A stretch of DNA of 64,000 bases from Saprospiraceae bacterium (lineage in GTDB: Bacteria > Bacteroidota > Bacteroidia > Chitinophagales > Saprospiraceae), in the NCBI GenBank assembly GCA_016718205.1, contig JADKEB010000016.1:82032-146031 (forward strand). The letters run 5' to 3'. Numbering within the stretch: the first letter of the stretch is position 1; each line of letters begins with the position of its first letter. The translations under genes were made by a program, and so were the position numbers. The notes under the pieces were generated by a model. That model ran no database searches, was not told the DNA's origin, and saw only the letters and a program-made list of their open reading frames with translations. This document shows, in pieces, positions 25,819 to 35,776 of this stretch.

Positions 25819-26508
25819 TCAGAATTCAAACTTATAACCTACGCCTTTCATTGTAAAAATGTAATCTTCACCTATTTTTTCGCGCAACTTTCTTATGTGA
25901 ACATCGATAGTTCTATCACCTACTATTACATCGTTTCCCCATACTTTAGCAAGTATTTCCGCTCTTTTAAACACTTTTCCGGGTTTGGATGAAAGCAATG
26001 CGAGCAATTCGAATTCTTTTTTTGCCAGTCCGACATCCCTATTTCTTATAGAGACTTTAAACTGTTCATAATCTATCTCCAGCTCACCAAAAATGTTTAT
26101 TATATTCGAAGTTTCCATTCCGGAGGAATGAGCTTTCCGTCTCAGTAAAGCATTAATTCTGGATTTTAAAACATTGGGTTTGATAGGTTTATTTATAAAA
26201 TCATCACCGCCGGAATCCAAAGCAGTGATTTGAGTGAATGCCTCGCTTCGGGCCGTAAGAAAAGCTATCAATGTATCCTTAAACCTGACTTCAGACCTCA
26301 ATTTCTGACATACTTCTATACCATCCATACCAGGCATCATGATATCAAGTATGATCAGATCAGGATTAAATGTTTCAGCAATGCTCAGTGCTGCAATACC
26401 ATCATTGGCCAACCTGACTTCATATCCTTCCTTTTCAAGATTATATCTTAGAATTTCCAGAATATCCTCTTCATCATCTACTACAAGAATTTTATAGCCT
26501 GTTGACAT
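25819..26508 (-). CDS. OmpR/PhoB-family response regulator
   Basis: 229 residues: receiver domain with the acidic pair DDEED, phosphoacceptor in LIILDIMMPGMDG (D near 55) and lysine in FINKPIKP, then a winged-helix DNA-binding domain with the FELLALLSSKPGKVF and RTIDVHIRKLREKI elements. First gene of the two-component operon; the kinase starts two bases after its stop codon, so translational coupling is likely. Confidence 0.95.
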   Translation of the reverse strand: MSTGYKILVVDDEEDILEILRYNLEKEGYEVRLANDGIAALSIAETFNPDLIILDIMMPGMDGIEVCQKLRSEVRFKDTLIAFLTARSEAFTQITALDSGGDDFINKPIKPNVLKSRINALLRRKAHSSGMETSNIINIFGELEIDYEQFKVSIRNRDVGLAKKEFELLALLSSKPGKVFKRAEILAKVWGNDVIVGDRTIDVHIRKLREKIGEDYIFTMKGVGYKFEF

Positions 26509-26526
26509 TAGTTTGATTTAAAGAGG

Positions 26527-26534
26527 CAAAAGTA
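26527..26534 (-). promoter_or_regulatory. -7 box TACTTTTG of the two-component operon
   Basis: Perfect TANNTTTG match on the minus strand, 18 bases before the ATG at 26508, with a TTTG (26557-26560) about 22 bases upstream. Confidence 0.6.
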
Positions 26535-26679
26535 CTTATTACTCAAGATTATACCACAAATCTAATATTATTTTAATGTTAAGAATCACAACAATCGAAC
26601 TAATATTCTTGAGTAAGTTCAAATAAGGTATTTCTTGGTTTTATTGGTGAAAAAATGTTCTGTATATTGAATTTATTTC

Positions 26680-26687
26680 TATATTTG
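26680..26687 (+). promoter_or_regulatory. -7 box TATATTTG of the Bax1-I gene
   Basis: Perfect TANNTTTG match about 37 bases before the ATG at 26725; the -33 element is weak. Confidence 0.5.
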
Positions 26688-26724
26688 TGGTCGTGTTAAT
26701 AAATTACCATTATAAAAAACAGAT

Positions 26725-27471
26725 ATGTCAAATTCATTTTTCAGTTCAAAAAATCCTATCCTTAATGAGGATAAACTAAAATCACTGCATACTTCCCAGG
26801 ATTCCCTCACCGACAGGTCAGATGTTATGACCATTTCGGGGGCTATCAATAAAACACTAATCCTGTTTGTTATATTATTGGTATCCAGCGTATTAAGTTT
26901 CATGATGCCTACCATGTTTATGTTGATAGTAGGTATTATAGGTGGTCTTATAGCTGTGTTAGTGGCAAGTTTTAAGCCACATACTTCGGCGATTGCAGCA
27001 CCCGTTTATGCTGGTTTTGAAGGAATGGCTTTGGGTACCATCTCAGCGATGTATGCAGGTATGATGGATGGTATTATTTTACAGGCGGTATGTCTTACTT
27101 TTGGCACTTTATTGTCGATGTTAGTATTGTATAAATCCGGTCTCATCACTGTTACTGAAAAATTCAGAGCAGGTGTTATGATGGCGACCGGTGCTATTTT
27201 CTTTGTATATTTAATCAGTTTTATAGGTAGCTTTTTTGGCTGGAATATGCCGATGCTACATTCCAATGGTATGTTGGGTATAGGTATAAGTCTGGCTATC
27301 ATCGCAGTGGCAGCTATGAATCTACTCTTGGATTTTGATAATTTTGACAAAGCTGCCGAATCAAACGCACCGAAATATATGGAATGGTTCTGTGGCTTGT
27401 CTCTCATGGTTACACTCGTCTGGTTGTATCTTGAGTTTTTACGACTTTTGTCAAAATTAAACAGAGATTAG
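26725..27471 (+). CDS. Bax inhibitor-1 / YccA-like membrane protein
   Basis: 248 residues. A soluble N-terminus of about 45 residues is followed by seven hydrophobic segments in the Bax1-I pattern (including APVYAGFEGMALGTISAMYA and a C-terminal VTLVWLYLEFLRLLSKL). The family is thought to be a pH-sensitive calcium leak channel and to act in envelope stress. Alone on its strand. Confidence 0.9.
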   Translation: MSNSFFSSKNPILNEDKLKSLHTSQDSLTDRSDVMTISGAINKTLILFVILLVSSVLSFMMPTMFMLIVGIIGGLIAVLVASFKPHTSAIAAPVYAGFEGMALGTISAMYAGMMDGIILQAVCLTFGTLLSMLVLYKSGLITVTEKFRAGVMMATGAIFFVYLISFIGSFFGWNMPMLHSNGMLGIGISLAIIAVAAMNLLLDFDNFDKAAESNAPKYMEWFCGLSLMVTLVWLYLEFLRLLSKLNRD

Positions 27472-27670
27472 CACTCCGTCAAGAAAAAAGCCTGGGAGTA
27501 CCCCAGCTCGGCGTTTTCTATGGTTTAATCAAGCATTAATTGATATTTTTTAATACATAACTGAATTTTTTATGTTGATAAAAGGCTTTTAATGATTATT
27601 AAGAGTTATTGTTACTTTTAACTGACCAAATTGCTTACTCATGGGCCTTTTGCTCCATGCATCAATCAAA

Positions 27671-28143
27671 TCTTAGCTTTTCCTTTGCTCTGGCTCTATA
27701 ACTGATTGAGCTTTATCAATCTATCTTTTTATTGTCTGCACTGTTATTTCATTTTTATAGTGATCTATTAAAAACTCCTGGCTTGTAATAGTCACTTGAG
27801 ATATACCATGATACAATTCTTTTACCTTTCCCACATGCATTATGGGCATCCAAATAGTGGTTTCCACGCATAGTAAATAGTTTTGAAGCAAAAATGGGCT
27901 ACTTCTGGGCTTTTAAGTTCAGAATTAGCCAGCTCGACATAGGCATTTTTTGTCTTGCTCCTTCATCTGGCATAAATATCAAACTCCCATGTCGCATCCG
28001 TAAGACTTAATTACTTCTTAACCATATTGTTGCCCAAAACCATCCAAATGAGCTTCCAAAAGTGTGTCAACTTTCATCCTGATTTCTCCTTTAGAATGTG
28101 TGATAAAATGATCCTTAGCACAAAATAAAGTGTTATTTTTGGT
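27671..28143 (-). pseudogene. Decayed paralogue of the lipoprotein gene at 35233-35694
   Basis: The DNA aligns over almost its full length with the intact lipoprotein gene: shared blocks include GGGCATCCAAAT, CGCATAGT-AATAGTT, GGGCTTTTAA, GGCATAAATATCAAA and GCATCCGTAAG. The frame is broken by several indels and stops, and the position of the start codon reads GGT instead of CAT. The similarity extends past the start into the left end of the following miniature element, so this is one side of a duplicated block. The spacer 27472-27670 shows no other feature. Confidence 0.8.
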
Positions 28144-28212
28144 AACTCCTGCCCATTTTAAAATAAATCAGTCAAATTCCTTAAAGTCGTAAACACGGCA
28201 ACTTGATCTGTC

Positions 28213-28491
28213 TTAGAGTATGTTTAAATTTTTATGTTTGAGCGAAAGTGAGGAAATTTAATTTTGGACAAGATGACTGAATGGTCTCTTCTGTGACGAG
28301 AATTGAGTAAAACACTTTACTCAATAAAGAAGGAACTGCGAGCAACTGCTCGCAGCGAATACTGAATATAGCCAAAAAGAGGGAGCCGGAAGTTCAAGCA
28401 TAGCTTGACGCTGTACGGCGAAAAATATAACGATGGCTAAAATTAAATTTGCCACTTGGAGCCAAATGATAAAAGTTTAAACATACTCTTA
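28213..28491. repeat. Miniature inverted-repeat element, AGAGTATGTTTAAA family (long subtype)
   Basis: 279 bases with ends TTAGAGTATGTTTAAA and TTTAAACATACTCTTA. The inside contains several short hairpins (for example TTGAGTAAA...TTTACTCAA and GCGAGCAACTGCTCGC). The same core occurs at 35777-36254 and 40435-40831. The right end cuts into the IS1182 transposase gene. Confidence 0.9.
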
Positions 28492-29267
28492 CTGTAACTG
28501 TTTCTTTCACCCAATATTTCCAATTGGTTCTCATACTTTTCTAATCGAGTAAGATGATCTTCTTGTAGTTGTTTAAGTTGTTTCTTGGTAGCTTTGTTAC
28601 TATCCTTTAACTGTTCGTTTAACGCTGCTAACTTATTTTTAAGTTCGGTGCTGTTTATTGGCTTGGGTGTTTCGTCTCTCCCTAATTCTGACTGATCTTG
28701 TTTTATTTGTGACTCTATTTCATGGAGTACAGATGTAATTTTTGTCTCTAACTTTGCTTTGTTCTTTTCTACTGATCCTTTCCATACAAAAGTGTATCTA
28801 TTGGCTGCCGATTCAATTTTTGTACCATCTATGTATTGCACATCAAGACTTAAATACTTTAGTTCGTGCAGAAGCCTTACAACATCAGCAAATAGGGTTT
28901 GGATATGAGCCTTTAGTCTTTTACCCCGAAAATAATTTATTGTTCTATAATCTGGCATACTATTGCCTGATAGCCACATAAAGTGAATATTTTCTTGCAA
29001 CGATTTTTCTATTTTACGGCAAGAATAGACATTGGTAGTATATGCATAAAACAATACTTTTATCATCATTCTTGGATGAAAACTTGTCGTACCGCCTCCT
29101 TTATATTGCTTGATTATATGATCAATATCCAGCCTGTCAACCACTTCATTAATTAACCGCACTGGATGATTAACTGGGATCTTCTCAAAAATATCTTGAG
29201 GAAATAAGCTTGGAGAATTTAACGGGAGATTTTTAAATTGTATCTTTGCATACTGTTTGGGTTGCAC
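28492..29267 (-). pseudogene. IS1182-family transposase, 3' part missing
   Basis: Reads from ATG 29267 for about 258 residues (HPVRLINEVVDRLDIDHIIK, GTTSFHPRMMIKVLFYAYT, LSGNSMPDYRTINYFRGKRL, DVQYIDGTKIESAANRYTF) as a typical DDE transposase N-terminal half with a coiled insert, then changes abruptly into the end of the miniature element after LGERNSYSK. The catalytic C-terminal part is absent on the other side of the element, so the IS is dead. Insertion plus deletion, or replacement by the duplicated block ending at 28491, would explain it. Confidence 0.88.
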
Positions 29268-29300
29268 CCCAAAGATAATATTCTTTAGGGAACAAACAAA

Positions 29301-29336
29301 AAATCCCCGACACTTTTGTATCGGGGATCCTTTTTT
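29301..29336. terminator. Bidirectional hairpin terminator
   Basis: ATCCCCGA-TAC arms around a short loop (29303-29328), with A-run on one side and T-run on the other. It lies about 50 bases after the stop codon of the large secreted-protein gene and in front of the transposase start, so it can end transcription in both directions. Confidence 0.75.
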
Positions 29337-29386
29337 ACCTGTTTGGGCTTTTTAGACAGCCTCGTGTAAAATTGATATTGAAAATA

Positions 29387-32300
29387 TTAGCGTATTACTG
29401 TAAATTTGATACTTTGAAGTTTGCCTTCAAGGACAGTATTCATTAAATATAGTCCTGAATCTAAGCTAGAAACATCTATTCTTAATTCATTTTCAATAGT
29501 TCCTTTGTACACTATCTGACCTGTAATATTAACAATATTAAATTGTTGTCCCACATAAGCAGCGTCTACATTTCTAAGTACAACAAAGTCTGACGATGGA
29601 TTTGGTGCAATTTTGAAAATATTGCTTTGCAAATCTTTAGAAGATGATATCGTATTCTGAACTTCTATTTGTGATTTTATAGAGCAGCCATTACTATCTA
29701 TGATGATAACATCATAAGTTCCTGGGTTGCTTACTGTAACATTGTCAGATGTATTGCCATTAGACCAAATGTAAGAATATGGTTTTACTCCACCCTGAAC
29801 GGCAAGGCTAATATTGTAACTTGAATTCACACCATCAGATACATTAGAAGTAAACGACAATGCTTCAGGTGAATTAATTTCAGAACTTATGGTTATTTCT
29901 AAGCCTGATAAAGTGTCTTTTACTACACAAGTGTAACTACCCGCAGACAAATTAGTCGCAATATTGCTATTTGTTTGTATACCATTTGACCATTGGAAAA
30001 TGTAGTTTCCTGTGCCACCAAAAGTATTGATCTTAATAACTCCATCATTTAGATTGGTACAAGTCACGTCTTTAGCTTCAAGTTGAGCACTGATTGGCGC
30101 AATAAACTGCACCACTGCATTCGTTGGTTTAACTACCACAGTTGCTAAATCTGCATTGGCAGCAAATAGTGGCAACGGTAGATTAGACCATTCTACTTTT
30201 GTATTTTCACCTGCAGCGCCTAAAGCTTTAAATTTCAAAGTAAAGATAACTTTATCATTATTTAAACTTACTCCATTTATGCTTCCATCTGTCCAGTTAA
30301 ATGTCAGTACTTTTTGACCTTGATTCACTAAAGTAGCGAAGTTATCTTCTCTCAAACCTGGAATACCAAAGTCTTGAACGCTTATCAATTTAACTTTAGT
30401 AGAATCCCATTTCACACTTCCTTCAATAGCTACCATCCTGTTGAAATCTTTTGCTCTAACTGGAACTAAAAAAGTACCATCATTCAATGCATATGATGAG
30501 CCTAATTGAATCCTTACAGAGTCAACAGCATTTCTATTGTTTCCTCCAAGGTTTCTAATGCTTTGCGTGTTACTGTCATCTAAATCTCCAACTTTAATAG
30601 CGTAAAAATCTGATTGCATTTGATCACTATTTAATGGATTGTAAGTGATACTCTCTGGGAAGTTTTGACTTACATTAAAATTAGACTGAAACTGGTGAGC
30701 AACAGGAACAAATCTCCATGATGTATTACTAGGGAAAGTCTCAATCAATCTCAATTGCATTCTTTGAAGTATTACTACATCCAAAGCATTAATCACTTTA
30801 TCATTATTGACGTCTGCTGCTATCTGCTTGTATGGTGTATTCAAAGGATCTATCAGTAACAAATGTCTTTGTAACCTTACAATGTCCAATGCATTGACAC
30901 CATTGAGATGATCAGTATTTTTTTCAGGCTTAATTTCTACTTGTGTTCCTGCAGCTACCTGATTAAAGCTGTACTTTCCTTCATTATTGGTGACATTCAT
31001 ATTTTGAGGATTGGTCATCAGTTTTACCTCTGTGGCAGGCATCAATTTTAAAGATGAATGCGTTTTGATCACACCTGAAATATTATGACCTGTAGGTAAA
31101 GCATTGATACAAGCAGAACCATTGACCAACTGAAGACTTAATTTCTGTAAGCTTCCGCTATAAGCTTCGCTTTTTACTGGATCGTCAGAGAAGAATATAT
31201 TTACTGGAGTTGTTGCCGTGCTACTAAATCTACATCTTATATAAAATAAAGCTGTTTGATCTGGAAGTGATTTTGCATTAGCTTGTGACCAGAAAAATCT
31301 TACGTGATCAGGCTGAATATAATGATTACTTCCATTCTCGATAGTACTGTTGTATTGCTCTAAACCTATGAAAGATAATTTTGACGGATCTGAACACCTT
31401 ACTGTAAAGTTAAACGTCAAGATATCATTAAATTTAGCAACTTGGATAGGAATCAATACGTCCTGACCTGCACTACCACAAATATTGTTTGGAATACTGA
31501 ATGTACAATCGTGATTTGAGTTTATTGTAACGGTATGACATTGTGTTGAGCTGCCGCAACTATTTGTGACTGTCAAACAAACATTGTGTGTTCCTGAAAG
31601 GAAAACAACTACAGGGTTTTGAGAATTTATGGTAGTACCTGCAGCAGGTGTGCCACTTCCAAAATTCCAAGTATAGGTAACAGCGCCGGTACTCGTAGAA
31701 GTGAAATTAACTCCAACACCTGTAATATTGTCTGTAAAATTAGCTATTGGATTGGTACAAGATACGACAGATACACTTTTAGAACATGAATTGAAATATT
31801 TTGTACTTGGATCGTAATATGAAACGACTACAGGCACATTTACCGCTCCATTTACAAATGGTAATTGGATCTGATTGCCAGTACCCAAGATTGCTCCTGT
31901 ACCAGCATTGGTCCACACTACATTAGTAAATGCTGGATTTACATTCAGTGTTACAGCCGTAGCATTGTGTGTTTGAGTGATCGCAGATGTACAGTGAGAC
32001 GGATTGCACAAATAAATATTTTTACAACACATCTTCCATGCTCCATTTTCTAAGTAGCTAATTGAAAACGTATGCGGACCACATGTTGAAGTTACAGGAA
32101 CTGTGATTGTAGATGTTGTTCCAATATTGGTTCCTGACTGAGTCCATTGTACATTCGTTATACCTGAGCTATTCAGGAATGAAAGATTCAAAGTATTTCC
32201 ATCAGAACTATAAGTATATACAATTCTATCTTGACAATTGGCCGGAGGACAGATATTGATTTTTTTACAACATACTATCCAACATTGTGTAGCAGGATTG

Positions 32301-34558
32301 AAGTAATATACAGAAACCGTTTTTTCCGCACAAACCCAACCTGATGGAAGTGTAAATGCACCATTAGTAAGTACCAAATTATCTTCTTCAAACTTCCATA
32401 TCAAATGTTGAGCACTTGGATTATTGAGACTGAATACAAATTTATTATTTGCTTCATCGTAAGTATAGGATATAGCACTATCACAATTTGCAGGTGGACA
32501 AATAGTCACTTTTCTACAGCATACTTTCCAACTTTGTGTTGCAGGGTCATAATAGTACGCAGATACTGTACGATCTTTACAAACCCATCCTGTAGGAAGT
32601 GAGAATACTCCATTTGGTAAAATAGTCCCATCTTCATCAAACTTCCAAATAACATGTTGCGCATTAGGAATATCTAGTGTAAACTGAAACTTATTCCCGT
32701 TAGGTATATAAGCATATTTGATTACCGTTTCGCAGTTTACAGGAGGACACAACGTGACTTTTTTGCAACATACTGACCAACATTGTGTTGCAGGATTAAA
32801 GTAATATACCGAAACTATTTTTTCTTTACAAACCCAGTTTTGCGGCATCGAAAATGCACCATTTGGCAATACAGTACCATCATCATCAAATTTCCAAATC
32901 TGATGTGAAGCTCCTGGTATATTTAAAGTAAATTCAAACTTATTTCCTGTAGGATTATATGTGTACTGAATGGCATTTTCGCAACTTACTGGTGGGCAGA
33001 TGGTGATTTTTCTACAACATACTTTCCAACATTTCTCAATGGTGTCATAGTAATAAACTGAAACTGACTTCTCTTGACATGTCCACCCTTGTGGTAATGA
33101 AAATACACCATTGGGCAATACCGAACCATCTTCATCAAACTTCCAGATTATGTGTGTCGCAGAAGGATTATTAAAAGTAAAGTTGAAGCTGTTATTACTT
33201 CCATTATATGTATACTGTATATTTTCCTGACAGCTTGTAGGTGCGCAGAAATTGATGTTTTTACAACAAAGTACCCAACAAGAAGTAACAGTATTGTAAT
33301 ATCTTACCGTTATAAGTAAGTTTCTACAACTTGCAGGCATATTTGTAGGATCTATATTGATACCATCAGTATCGTTTCGCCATGATACATTTTGATAATT
33401 TGCATTATTTCCAGCAATAGAAAGTTTGTATACTCCATTCACATATTGTTGTTGAATGACATCTTCACAAGCCGTAGGAAGTGAAATGCAAGAAGTTTTA
33501 CAACATGTTGCTAATTGACCTGTAGCAGTATTGATATAATCCGCACAAATATTATAGGTACCTGCTCCTTGAAATACTAAGTTTACATTTGATAATGTAG
33601 ATAAAATAGTAGTGTTATATCTCCATTGTTTAAATTGATACCCTGTACCTGCTGAAAATACAAAATTAAATTTCAAATTGGCTCCTGTACCTGAATAAGT
33701 AGTTTGTATTGCTGTATTACAATCTACCGGAGCGCTTATCGGGCTACATGAATACGTTAAATTAAAAGGTGAAACTGCACCTTCATATCCATCTAGGACC
33801 ACATAATATTTTCCAGGATCTAATACTCCTGTAATTATTTCAGAATTGATACCCGCTTTTCCACTTACTGCGATACAAGCATTTCTGTTGCAGCTATTAA
33901 GTAGGAATAAGTCAAGATCTCCTGTAAGTCCTGAAACGTTAATACTAACTGTACTTTTGACCGTTACATCAAAATAATAAACCTTCTCCTTTCCACCATA
34001 ATTACAAAAATTATTGCAGTAAGGGCCTACTGTATTGTTTACTCCAGTAGAAGTGTTTGACTGAACTGTAGTATTACACGTCAATGCAGTAGCTGATGCA
34101 CAATCAGGCTGACCGGATGTAACATTACACGATATACCAATAGAATAAGACGAAATAGCACCGCTCCATCCATCTACCACAATATAATAAGTACCAGGGC
34201 TAAGGTTGGCGCTTACTATTTCATAGTTGTAAGTTGGTGGTTGGTCACTCTTGGCAATACAATCACCAGCCGAGCATGATCGTAATAAAAACAAATCCAA
34301 ATCCGCTGTTAGTCCAGTCATCTTAACAGTGACGTTTTGATTTTCGGTAACCGTAAATTTATACACTTTTTCAGGCGCAGTATATAAATTGTAGTTCGTA
34401 CCACAATACCCTCCAGTCACGATGTTGTTACAACCTGTACCGTTGTTGTCGATAATAGAGGTATTACAAGAAAGCGTTTTTGCATTATGACAATCAAACT
34501 GAGTAAACCCAGTCCCCATTACCAAAATACATAGTAATAATGTAAACAAATGTTTCAT
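29387..34558 (-). CDS. Giant T9SS-exported protein with PPC, Cys-rich repeat, PKD, cohesin/dockerin-like and SprB domains
   Basis: 1723 residues. Signal peptide (MKHLFTLLLCILVMGTGFT), two PPC-type domains (about 25-270; DLDLFLLRSC, DLDLFLLNSC), then eight or nine units of about 83 residues (about 275-900), five of them nearly alike with IWKFDEDG, VSVYYYD and CWxVCCRKxTICPP. Then a PKD domain (about 940-1015), a cohesin-like domain (about 1020-1165), a carboxypeptidase-regulatory-like turn, a dockerin-like pair (VNALDIVRLQRHL and AADVNNDKVINALDVV), a second cohesin-like domain (about 1345-1490), two SprB-like repeats (about 1500-1625) and a type A sorting domain. Likely a surface adhesin or scaffold. 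No catalytic domain seen. The gene stands alone. Confidence 0.9.
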   Translation of the reverse strand: MKHLFTLLLCILVMGTGFTQFDCHNAKTLSCNTSIIDNNGTGCNNIVTGGYCGTNYNLYTAPEKVYKFTVTENQNVTVKMTGLTADLDLFLLRSCSAGDCIAKSDQPPTYNYEIVSANLSPGTYYIVVDGWSGAISSYSIGISCNVTSGQPDCASATALTCNTTVQSNTSTGVNNTVGPYCNNFCNYGGKEKVYYFDVTVKSTVSINVSGLTGDLDLFLLNSCNRNACIAVSGKAGINSEIITGVLDPGKYYVVLDGYEGAVSPFNLTYSCSPISAPVDCNTAIQTTYSGTGANLKFNFVFSAGTGYQFKQWRYNTTILSTLSNVNLVFQGAGTYNICADYINTATGQLATCCKTSCISLPTACEDVIQQQYVNGVYKLSIAGNNANYQNVSWRNDTDGINIDPTNMPASCRNLLITVRYYNTVTSCWVLCCKNINFCAPTSCQENIQYTYNGSNNSFNFTFNNPSATHIIWKFDEDGSVLPNGVFSLPQGWTCQEKSVSVYYYDTIEKCWKVCCRKITICPPVSCENAIQYTYNPTGNKFEFTLNIPGASHQIWKFDDDGTVLPNGAFSMPQNWVCKEKIVSVYYFNPATQCWSVCCKKVTLCPPVNCETVIKYAYIPNGNKFQFTLDIPNAQHVIWKFDEDGTILPNGVFSLPTGWVCKDRTVSAYYYDPATQSWKVCCRKVTICPPANCDSAISYTYDEANNKFVFSLNNPSAQHLIWKFEEDNLVLTNGAFTLPSGWVCAEKTVSVYYFNPATQCWIVCCKKINICPPANCQDRIVYTYSSDGNTLNLSFLNSSGITNVQWTQSGTNIGTTSTITVPVTSTCGPHTFSISYLENGAWKMCCKNIYLCNPSHCTSAITQTHNATAVTLNVNPAFTNVVWTNAGTGAILGTGNQIQLPFVNGAVNVPVVVSYYDPSTKYFNSCSKSVSVVSCTNPIANFTDNITGVGVNFTSTSTGAVTYTWNFGSGTPAAGTTINSQNPVVVFLSGTHNVCLTVTNSCGSSTQCHTVTINSNHDCTFSIPNNICGSAGQDVLIPIQVAKFNDILTFNFTVRCSDPSKLSFIGLEQYNSTIENGSNHYIQPDHVRFFWSQANAKSLPDQTALFYIRCRFSSTATTPVNIFFSDDPVKSEAYSGSLQKLSLQLVNGSACINALPTGHNISGVIKTHSSLKLMPATEVKLMTNPQNMNVTNNEGKYSFNQVAAGTQVEIKPEKNTDHLNGVNALDIVRLQRHLLLIDPLNTPYKQIAADVNNDKVINALDVVILQRMQLRLIETFPSNTSWRFVPVAHQFQSNFNVSQNFPESITYNPLNSDQMQSDFYAIKVGDLDDSNTQSIRNLGGNNRNAVDSVRIQLGSSYALNDGTFLVPVRAKDFNRMVAIEGSVKWDSTKVKLISVQDFGIPGLREDNFATLVNQGQKVLTFNWTDGSINGVSLNNDKVIFTLKFKALGAAGENTKVEWSNLPLPLFAANADLATVVVKPTNAVVQFIAPISAQLEAKDVTCTNLNDGVIKINTFGGTGNYIFQWSNGIQTNSNIATNLSAGSYTCVVKDTLSGLEITISSEINSPEALSFTSNVSDGVNSSYNISLAVQGGVKPYSYIWSNGNTSDNVTVSNPGTYDVIIIDSNGCSIKSQIEVQNTISSSKDLQSNIFKIAPNPSSDFVVLRNVDAAYVGQQFNIVNITGQIVYKGTIENELRIDVSSLDSGLYLMNTVLEGKLQSIKFTVIR
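32240..33490 (-). repeat. Tandem 249-base units coding for Cys-rich repeats
   Basis: The core of the giant gene contains five near-identical coding units with a spacing of 249 bases (83 residues), seen from the regular position of the CPP codons near 32243, 32494, 32742, 32991 and 33241. More diverged units flank it on both sides. Recombination between units could change the length of the protein. Confidence 0.8.
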
Positions 34559-34835
34559 AAAAAATGAATTTTGAAAGTTAAAAAATGAATTTGGTAGTGG
34601 AGTTGCGATTTAGACGACTTACTCTAAAGAATTGTTACTAAGTTATTAATAACCTTAACACTTCCTTAAGATAATTAAAGGAAGGATTAGTATTTTTAAC
34701 TCTTTTTTATGAAATTTTATATCATAATTTCACTTAATTGTTAATAGATTTTGAACAGGATAATCTAATAAACTCGAAGTAAATAGAATTGTGTAAAAAT
34801 AAGAAGAAAAAATTAAAGTTCTTTAAAGAGAAAAC

Positions 34836-35040
34836 TCACACATCACTGTGCTGCTCCCAATAGTTTTGGTCTTCTACTTCTTCGAGTAGTCCTAGATAGT
34901 TTTGGTATCTCAATAAACTGACTTCACCAGTTTCCAGAGCTGCTTTAACAGCACATTTAGGTTCGTTTCTATGGGTACAATTGGCAAATTTACATTGGTC
35001 AGACAAGGCAAAAAACTCTCTGAAATTGTGTGCAATATCC
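34836..35040 (-). pseudogene. rsgA: 3' fragment of rsgA (ribosome-assembly GTPase)
   Basis: About 68 residues (DIAHNFREFFALSDQCKFAN, CTHRNEPKCAV, RYQNYLGLLEE) match the C-terminal zinc-binding domain of RsgA/YjeQ, including the CxxxxCxHxxxxxC ligands and the natural end of the protein. The GTPase domain and the rest are missing: beyond about 35040 the sequence changes to unrelated, more GC-rich DNA. A full-length rsgA should exist elsewhere in the genome. The spacer 34559-34835 has no other feature. Confidence 0.8.
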
Positions 35041-35190
35041 CCCGTTCGGTAGGCTGCGCCGCTGCCTGTCATGCTCTGCTTGATCGCAGTGTTGCTATGG
35101 CTGCGCCATGTATGATACTCCGGTTGGAAAAACCAGGCAGTCTAGAAGGATATGAGTTTAGTGGATAGTAGTAAAGGCACAAGTTGCAAA

Positions 35191-35230
35191 CTTGCGCCAG
35201 CAAGGGTAAACTTGCGCCAGCAGGGGTAAA
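35191..35230. repeat. Two tandem 20-base repeats
   Basis: Two adjacent 20-base copies beginning CTTGCGCCAGCA, 19 of 20 identical, at the edge of the lipoprotein gene. Probably local duplication. Confidence 0.8.
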
Positions 35231-35232
35231 TC

Positions 35233-35694
35233 TTACTTTACTTTGATCTTGCTGATAACTTGATTGACTTTATCAACGTATTTGTGCAGAAATGCAGGTA
35301 TTTCATTTTTATCCTGATCTATTAAAAAATTCAATGTTTTTTTGTCAGTTGAATATCTCAGAATCAATGCTCCCTGATCTCTGCAATCAGGGCATCCAAA
35401 TGTGGTATCCCGCATAGTTAATAGTTCTGAAGGGAACAAATCCGATAATTCCCGGGCTTTTAAAAATTCAGAATTGGCCAGCTCCACATATTTTTTTTTG
35501 CCTTGCTTTCTTTCATTGGCATAAATATCAAAATACAATGACGTATCCGTAAGCTTAAATACCTTAACGCAATCAGGCCCAATACACTCCCCATAGCTAT
35601 GACCAAAAATTATAAAATTTTCATCCTGATTTTCTCCTTTAAAACATGCTGTTAAAACCAACATTAACACAAAATAAATGACCTTATTTTTCAT
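35233..35694 (-). CDS. Small lipoprotein of unknown function
   Basis: 154 residues from the ATG at 35694, chosen because it gives a lipoprotein signal MKNKVIYFVLMLVLTAC. The mature part has GPDCVKVFKLTD, a CPDC pair (FGCPDCRDQGALIL) and a basic end; no family recognised. A decayed copy lies at 27671-28143, and both copies are followed upstream by the same miniature element at the same distance. Confidence 0.8.
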   Translation of the reverse strand: MKNKVIYFVLMLVLTACFKGENQDENFIIFGHSYGECIGPDCVKVFKLTDTSLYFDIYANERKQGKKKYVELANSEFLKARELSDLFPSELLTMRDTTFGCPDCRDQGALILRYSTDKKTLNFLIDQDKNEIPAFLHKYVDKVNQVISKIKVK

Positions 35695-35776
35695 AACTCC
35701 TGTACATTTTAATAAAATAAATCCAGACAAATTCTCTTTTAAAAGACGTAAACAAACGGGCAACAGTTGGTCATTT

